Assembly: GCA_017990305.1 (NCBI GenBank)
Contig: JAGNOB010000115.1
Coordinates: forward strand, 1 to 6,373
DNA from: Leucobacter sp.
GTDB taxonomy: Bacteria; Actinomycetota; Actinomycetes; Actinomycetales; Microbacteriaceae
Reading direction: 5' to 3'
DNA: 6,373 nucleotides
The position numbers were made by a program, and so were the translations under genes. Below the pieces are notes generated by a model. It saw only the letters and a program-made list of their open reading frames with translations. It did no database searches and was not told the DNA's origin. This document shows positions 1-4,900 of this stretch, piece by piece (the stretch's first letter is position 1; each line of letters opens with the position of its first letter).

Positions 1-993
1 GGAAGTGGCTCCTGGGATGAGCCCCTGCCCGATCGCCCCTAGGCCGCCAGGCAGAAACTGCGAGGGAACAGCGAAGGCGGCCCAAGGCATTGCCGCAAGG
101 AGAGTGAGGGCGGCAGCGATTCCGAGACCAGCACGGCCGAGCAGACTGTGTAGCCCGACGAACAGCGCGCTCATGGCGGTGACAGATAACGAGAGGGCAA
201 GCCACACGAGGCCGAACGGACCGGGATACGCCTGGAGCCAGGTGCCAAGGACAAGCGTGAGGATGAGACCGCCCCCGATGCCGACGCCCAGCACGGCGCT
301 CACGCGCTGCCACCTTCCGGCCACGGTGAACGCGATGAGGATACTCGCGAGCAAACTGCCCACCGTGAGGGGGATCCCGGCGGAGGTGATGCCGGTACCG
401 TTGGCATCGCCATCGGCATAGGGGACGACGTCAGTGATCGCGATCGAGGGTAGGGCTTCGGGAATATTCTCGAGGATCGCCGCTGCCGGGTTGCCTTCCG
501 AAGCTCCGGGAGGACCGGCCGGCTCCGGGCCTGCCTGAGGGCCTGCCGGTTGCGAGAACGCTGCGCGCAGACCCTCGGTGACGCCACCGTAGACTGCGTT
601 GTCGATGTTTGTCTGGACCTGGCCCGCCAGCTGATTCATGAAAGCAGCGGGCACCTGACCGCTCGCGGATGCGATGAGTACCTCCGGTTCGTCGCCGAGC
701 ACCAGGGCGCCGATAAACTCACGATCCTCAATCCCCGCGACCGCAGCTTCTCGGTCGTCAACCGTGGCGAGGTCGACGATCTCGCTGAGTCCTTCCCCTG
801 CGGTCTGCGTAAACGCGGTCACAGCCTCGGACTGCCCGGTGACCGCGACGGTAAGGCCATCCAGTTCGCTTGACGTGGCGGGCCAGACGAACGCGGCTGC
901 CAAGATAGCCAGTCCAGCGGCGGCGCCGCCGGCGATACCCCACACGCGCCTCCATGGGGTAGCGGTGGGCTGGGGTGCTTCGCGTGTTGGCAT
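1..993 (-). CDS. YhgE/Pip-like ABC-2-type multi-pass membrane protein, 3' end cut by the window edge
   Basis: The minus-strand frame is open from the start to the left edge, 331 codons with no stop. The layout is a short basic N-terminus (PWRRVWG), a membrane segment at about residues 17-37, and an extracytoplasmic domain to about 200 with a Pro/Gly/Ala linker near 148-170. Four more membrane segments follow at about 205-225, 231-252, 260-281 and 287-309. The early TVAVTG stretch, the DREFIGALVL segment and the late FLPGGLGAIGQGLIPGATS segment resemble actinobacterial YhgE/Pip or ABC-2 permease-like proteins; this comes from memory of the family. Such proteins are thought to export or translocate an unknown substrate and often have no dedicated ATPase. 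I chose the ATG at 991-993 because GGAG (1000-1003) lies 6 nt upstream; an in-frame ATG at 1003-1005 would add four residues but lacks a ribosome-binding site. A promoter and palindrome lie just upstream. The existence of the gene is firm; the family is moderately sure. Confidence 0.82.
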   Translation of the reverse strand, partial: MPTREAPQPTATPWRRVWGIAGGAAAGLAILAAAFVWPATSSELDGLTVAVTGQSEAVTAFTQTAGEGLSEIVDLATVDDREAAVAGIEDREFIGALVLGDEPEVLIASASGQVPAAFMNQLAGQVQTNIDNAVYGGVTEGLRAAFSQPAGPQAGPEPAGPPGASEGNPAAAILENIPEALPSIAITDVVPYADGDANGTGITSAGIPLTVGSLLASILIAFTVAGRWQRVSAVLGVGIGGGLILTLVLGTWLQAYPGPFGLVWLALSLSVTAMSALFVGLHSLLGRAGLGIAAALTLLAAMPWAAFAVPSQFLPGGLGAIGQGLIPGATS

Positions 994-999
994 GTGGAG

Positions 1000-1003
1000 C
1001 TCC
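1000..1003 (-). promoter_or_regulatory. Ribosome-binding site deciding the ATG at 993
   Basis: GGAG lies 6 nt before the ATG at 991-993. The alternative ATG at 1003-1005 overlaps this site and is preceded only by an A/T-rich leader, so the downstream start is favoured. If the transcript began at or close to 1005, a leaderless start there would be possible, but the predicted start point lies about 20 nt further upstream. Confidence 0.55.
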
Positions 1004-1011
1004 ATTTCAAT

Positions 1012-1033
1012 AAAACGAATGATCGTTCTTTAT
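1012..1033. promoter_or_regulatory. Imperfect palindrome, candidate TetR-family operator
   Basis: The palindrome is centred between 1022 and 1023, with inner half-sites GAATGA and TCGTTC that pair at 5 of 6 positions. Counting the A/T-rich flanks, 8 of 11 positions pair. It starts at the edge of the -10 box and covers the predicted transcription start of the membrane protein gene, so a protein bound here would block transcription. Spaced GAAC/GTTC-type palindromes are common operators of TetR-family repressors in actinobacteria, and YhgE/Pip-like and drug-exporter genes are often under such repressors. No regulator gene is visible in the window, so the identity of the binding protein is inference. 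Confidence 0.5.
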
Positions 1034-1060
1034 GCTAAGTTGCGAGATCGACCCCGTCAA
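1032..1060 (-). promoter_or_regulatory. Sigma-70-type promoter of the YhgE/Pip-like gene
   Basis: On the minus strand TTGACG (1055-1060) fits a -35 box and TAGCAT (1032-1037) a -10 box, separated by exactly 17 bp. The predicted start is near 1025, giving a leader of about 30 nt before the ATG at 993. The -35 box matches the consensus at 5 of 6 positions and the -10 box at 4 of 6. The spacing and the position before a real start codon make this the best promoter candidate in the window. Confidence 0.6.
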
Positions 1061-1144
1061 TAGGCAACACGTGATAGCTAGTGTGGGTTTCGTGAAACGT
1101 CACAAGCCAACGCTTCTTCGAAAATGCGGAATAGATCTCGTTGA

Positions 1145-1321
1145 GCCGGAGCCGCAAGGGGCGCGAACAATACGATCCGCATTGATGATTGGTCTGACAT
1201 CGCCTGCCCGTGGTGCTACATCGGCGCGAACTGCTTCCGGGTCGCGGTCGAGCAGTTCAAGGCCGACAACCTCGAGGCTCAGGTTGAGATTGCGAGGCAC
1301 AGCTATGAGCTCGTCTCATGA
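1145..1321 (+). pseudogene. Remnant of a DsbA/FrnE-family thioredoxin-fold oxidoreductase gene
   Basis: The plus-strand frame reads TIRIDDWSDIACPWCYIG from 1172, then CFRVAVEQFKADNLEAQVEI and RHSYEL, and stops at the TGA at 1319-1321. This matches the N-terminal strand, CPWC redox active site and first helix of FrnE-like DsbA-family proteins, whose usual opening is I-DIWSD-CPWCYIG and which have a later SFELDP-like strand. Family members are normally a little over 200 residues and catalyse cytoplasmic thiol-disulfide exchange or isomerase-type reactions; only about 50 codons remain here. The position where a start codon would be expected (1169-1171) reads AAT, and there is no ATG, GTG or TTG between the upstream stop (1142-1144) and the motif. 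The remnant therefore has neither a start nor about three quarters of its domain. I see no second piece of the family nearby. The identity rests on the motif, and I am fairly sure of it. Confidence 0.72.
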
Positions 1322-1331
1322 TCAGGATCAT
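1318..1331. repeat. 14-bp inverted repeat at the break of the DsbA-like remnant
   Basis: ATGATC and GATCAT are perfect 6-bp inverted arms around a 2-bp centre (AG). The repeat sits exactly over the stop codon where DsbA-family similarity is lost. It could be a rearrangement scar, a protein-binding site or chance; nothing in the sequence decides between these. Confidence 0.4.
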
Positions 1332-1422
1332 CTATTCGCAGATCCTCCAGACGTCACTCATCGATGGGTACGATGCGGGCGCGTTTACGGCCGGGCTCGG
1401 CAGGCTGCGCGAAGTGAGATAG
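1318..1422 (+). other. Short 34-codon open frame, possible remnant of a deleted gene
   Basis: An ATG at 1318-1320 overlaps the stop of the DsbA-like remnant and opens a frame to the TAG at 1420-1422. The product includes SQILQTSLIDGYDAGAFTAG and then LGRLREVR. About four in five third positions are G or C, as in real genes of this window, whereas a spurious frame would be less biased. There is no convincing ribosome-binding site. I do not recognise the sequence. Its pattern, helical with a DGYDAGAF turn near the end, could be the C-terminal end of a longer lost protein joined here by deletion. It could also be chance. Confidence 0.2.
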
Positions 1423-1492
1423 CGCCACCGAAGCCCCCGACTTGGCGGCTAGCCTTCGATGAGCCGCGCCCCATGCACGGGGTGGGGGAACG

Positions 1493-1939
1493 CTACTTGC
1501 TGGCCGCCGCCGGACGGAACTCATCCGCAGAAGCCGTCATGAGAGGAATGGTCCCGTCTGCAATGAGGCGTGAAAAAGCGCTTAGCTTGAAGTCGAATGT
1601 GACGCCGCTGGTCAGCTGATCTGCGATCTGCTCCGCATCCGATTGGCTAGCAATACCAGGTATCGCGACAGCCTCGCAGTCGGGCGATGCGATCTTCACG
1701 CTCCATGCTGAAGAAGACCTCCACCCTCCCTTGACGACACTCGCATCGGTGACTTCACAGGACATCCACTGTTTGTCGAGCGTCACGAGCCAGCCACCAG
1801 GGATGAGGATGAGAAGAAAAGCTATGGGGATCGCAGCAACCGTCCGCCACAGCCACCGCGGCCCACGCGATTTCTGCGTGCCGCCCGACTGCTGCCTTGC
1901 TGAAGGGGTTCTCTCGGCATCCGAAACGGAATGAGACAC
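1493..1939 (-). CDS. Small single-pass membrane protein, candidate immunity partner of the RHS protein
   Basis: This 148-residue protein has a polar, basic N-terminus (residues 1-31, several Arg/Lys) that should stay in the cytoplasm. One hydrophobic helix spans about 32-54 (AAIPIAFLLILIPGGWLVTL). A domain of about 94 residues follows outside the membrane, with Cys61 and Cys88 as the only cysteines, positioned for a disulfide. The spacing C-V-DA...WSVKI-S-DC...IADQLTSG...F-F...FSR recalls small uncharacterised membrane proteins of Microbacteriaceae; this is a memory-based resemblance. The GTG at 1937-1939 is chosen because no ATG occurs in frame until residue 59, inside the domain, and because GGGAGGA (1951-1957) lies about 11 nt upstream. 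The gene begins 5 bp after the RHS stop on the same strand, so the two are very likely co-transcribed. That is where immunity genes of RHS toxins usually lie. The immunity role is inferred; a plain hypothetical membrane protein is the alternative. Confidence 0.8.
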   Translation of the reverse strand: MSHSVSDAERTPSARQQSGGTQKSRGPRWLWRTVAAIPIAFLLILIPGGWLVTLDKQWMSCEVTDASVVKGGWRSSSAWSVKIASPDCEAVAIPGIASQSDAEQIADQLTSGVTFDFKLSAFSRLIADGTIPLMTASADEFRPAAASK

Positions 1940-1944
1940 AGGAT

Positions 1945-4900
1945 TTATGTTCCTCCCACGTGAAGGCCTAGTTTGGGGCCCGAACCACCGAGCGCTGCCC
2001 CTTGGAGCCCAACATACATCAAGTTTTCTGGGTCGCTGTTTCCCCCAGGGCGTAGAAGCTCGTTTCCGACAGCCTGGATTCCGCCTATTCCACTGTCTGT
2101 GAGCCCTCCAACGAAGCCGTTCGGCATCTGCGACGCAAGACCAGGAGCTGCCAGTGCGCTCATGGCGCTCGTGCCGAACCCGGTACCAAAACTCTGCAGA
2201 TAGCCGGTCGCGGTGGGGCTCGGAGCGTTGAGGTGGTAGTCGAGCGCATTGCTAGTTCCGCCCGCGCCCCCGTTTGCGAGAGCGGCGCGCGAGAGCGGAT
2301 TCCGGGCGGCACCATACGCGACCCGGCCGAGGCTCGAAGCATCGCCAGTAATCCGCACACTCGGGGCGAGGGCTTGCGCCCCACGAGAGAGGCCACTAGC
2401 GACTGCGCCGCCGACTGCGCCACCCACTCCACCAATGAGTGTATCCGTGCCGGCTTTGCCCCAGTCCACGCTTCCATTCTGAATCTTTTGAGAGGCAACG
2501 GAGACACCCCCCGAAACGAGTGCTCCACTCGCGGCGCCGATGAGGGCGATTCCGATGGGCCCACCGACACCGGTGAACATGAGCGCGACACCCGCTACAA
2601 CCGCAACCGACCCCAGAATGACCGCATGCTCGTCGATAAAGTTACCGACGCCTTCGGCGACGGAAGCGGCGGTTCGCTGTATGGAGCCAAACGTATCGGT
2701 CAATACCCGACCCGCTAGGGACTCAGCTTTCGCGAGGGGGCCCTGCAAGCCGAGAGCGTAGCCCCTGAGCGCTGCGTCGCTGACCGGCGCAAGTCCCAGC
2801 GGATCAGTAGCGTGAAGCGGATCGTTCCCCGCGAATGCATACGGGTTTGCCGACCAGGCTGCGCCGGTCGGAGGCTCTAGCGGGTCGACAGAGAGGAACC
2901 CACGGGTAACCGAATCGTAAGCTCTGGCTCCCATCCACTCAAGCCCCGCAACCTGGAGCCCGCCCGCCACCGTGAGACCCACTCCGCCCGCGAGGGCTTC
3001 TGAGGCGGTTGCCTGAAGAAGGGGGCTCCACGGATCGTCGCTCGTTGTCGTACGGGCTGTTCGCCAACCCGATGCCGCCCACGCGTTTCCAACACCGGAG
3101 AACCCAGCAGGCGCGGCAAACGAGGATGCGCCACCGATATTCAACGGAGTGGGAACCTGCGCCGCGGTGTCCCACTGGATAGCGGCCCCGTTGGCGGCTG
3201 CGAGCTCCCCGAGCGCGTTGACCCACAGTGCGGTCTCGCGGAGCGTCCTCCCGCCATCCTGAGCATCAGTACCAGTAGCCGCGGTGCGCTCCGAGACCCC
3301 CGTCAGCCAACCACGGGCGTCCCACGCGAAGTGAGTGCGCCCCGCGGGGGAGTCTTGGCAGACCCTTCTCCCGCGCGAATCGTAGTGGTACTCCACGACG
3401 GTGCCGTCGTCAGCCACAGTACGCGTGAGCTGGCCAGCAGCGTCATAGGTATATTGCAGGGCGGCACCGGAGCGCGTTTCGGTCGTGAGTCGGCCGGCGA
3501 CGTCGTATTCCCATGCCGCAACTTCCGTGCCGTCCACGAGCACCCCAGTGAGCTGGCACGCGTCGTCTGAACGGTACTCAACAACTCCTTCGGGGCCGTC
3601 GATGCGAACAACTCTCCCCAGGTCGTCGCGCACAATGTGGGTGGTGTCTATCTGCGCAGCGCTGGTCTGCGTGTGGCGTGTGGCAAAGCCGTGCTCATAT
3701 TCCCAACGCTGCATGGTCTCGGAACTGTGGCCGGGAGCCGGCAGCGAGGCCTGAGCGCGCTGGAGATTGCCGTCACGATCGTGCGCGAATGTCAGCTCCC
3801 CGAAGGAAGTGTGTGCGATGCGTGCAAGCCGCCCAACTGCATCACGCTCGTATCGAATCTGGTTCCCGTCGGGCGCTGCCATCTCGATGCGCGAACCGTC
3901 AGCGTCATACCGCCACAGGGTCACCTCGTCGCCTGTGACGCGCTCTACGAGCTGTCCGGTCCGGTTGAACCGCAGCGTGTGTGTGACAGGCGCCTCGGGG
4001 TTGGTTTCGTCATGGATCGTGACCATCCGGGTGCGCGCATCGCGGTCGGTGCGCACCAAGAGACGCCCGTTCGCGCGGACCGCGGATTCTGCCCCGGCAG
4101 CGTCGTATTCCCGGGTGAGGGTATCGCCGTCCGGGCTCGTCTGTGTGAGCTGTCTCCCGGCGGCATCGTAGGTCGCTGTGGTGACGCGGCCCAGCGGGTC
4201 AGTCGTTGAATCGACGTAGTCGAGGTGCGTGTAGGAGCGGCGCGTGACGCCTCCGAGCGGATCCGTGATCGTCGTGACACGGCCGCGCAGATCGTAGCCA
4301 AATCTGGTGACTCCGCCGCTACCGTTGGTCGCTGTGATGAGCTGCCCTGCAGCATCGTAGGCGTACCGCCGCATCCCGAACCTGACGTCATGGGAGAACA
4401 CGAGCCTGCCCGCAAGGTCATACCGGTAGCGTGCAATACCCACACCCGGAACGTCTTCCCGGATGACGCGTCCCATCTCGTCGTACGAGATTTTCGTGAC
4501 GAGGCCTTCTGGCGATGTACGCGTGCTTATGCGGGAGTTTGCGTCGTAGGAGAGCCTGGTCAGTCCGCCAGCGGCATCGATCGCGGCAACCGGGCGACCG
4601 CAGCTGTCGTATTCGTAGCGGGTGGTGCGGCCCGTAGGCGTTGTCACTGCGATCGCCCGGCCAGCCATGTCGCGTGTGATGCTCGTGAGACCACCGTCGG
4701 CATCGAGCACCTCGACCGTGCGGCCTGCCGCATCGTAAGTCAGTAGCGTTCCCGTGCCATCAGCCGCCTCTACTCGAACGGGCCGCCCGAATTCATCGTG
4801 CTGTATCGCCTCACGCTGAAACGCGCTTTCCACGGTAGTCATTCCGGTTGTGCGCGACTGCTGAATGTCAACACGCACCCCGGTGGGGTCGATCGTGCCG

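Larger units (their letters stand above)
1006..1492. other. Region without an intact gene: promoter, operator, DsbA-like remnant, inverted repeat
   Basis: These 487 bases separate two minus-strand genes. The right part of the membrane-gene promoter region (1012-1060) is clear. The stretch 1061-1144 shows nothing I can name. A plus-strand thioredoxin-fold remnant (1145-1321) ends at an inverted repeat (1318-1331), followed by a 34-codon frame to 1422. The stretch 1423-1492 has only weak hairpins, CCCC/GGGG at 1469-1482 and AGC-GCCA/TGGC-GCT near 1421-1450, neither followed by a T-run. A plus-strand frame from 1032 to 1619 crosses the whole region, but its Arg/Ser-rich product, and the fact that it runs antisense into the small membrane gene, argue against it being real. 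The mixture of broken coding pieces suggests past deletion or rearrangement. Confidence 0.6.

Noticed and set aside
5..421. Plus-strand 138-codon open frame
   Set aside because: Shadow of the minus-strand membrane protein gene; Pro/Arg/Ser-rich product with no domain pattern.
300..587. Minus-strand 95-codon frame, and those at 758-955 and 819-1010
   Set aside because: Out-of-frame shadows on the same strand as the real membrane protein gene; very Arg/Pro/Ser-rich.
1469..1482. CCCC/GGGG hairpin just after the stop of the small membrane gene as a terminator
   Set aside because: The stem is only 4 bp plus a mismatch and the minus-strand sequence after it is not T-rich, so an intrinsic terminator is not supported.
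1032..1619. Plus-strand 195-codon open frame
   Set aside because: It covers the promoter of the membrane gene, lies in a different frame from the DsbA-like remnant, has an Arg/Ser-rich composition, and runs antisense into the small membrane gene. It lacks a ribosome-binding site.
3637..4209. Plus-strand 190-codon frame, and similar ones at 2233-2718, 4225-4746 and 5623-6162
   Set aside because: They lie opposite the continuous RHS frame and arise from its high G+C content and YD-repeat codons; products are low in pattern and Arg/Val/Ala-rich.
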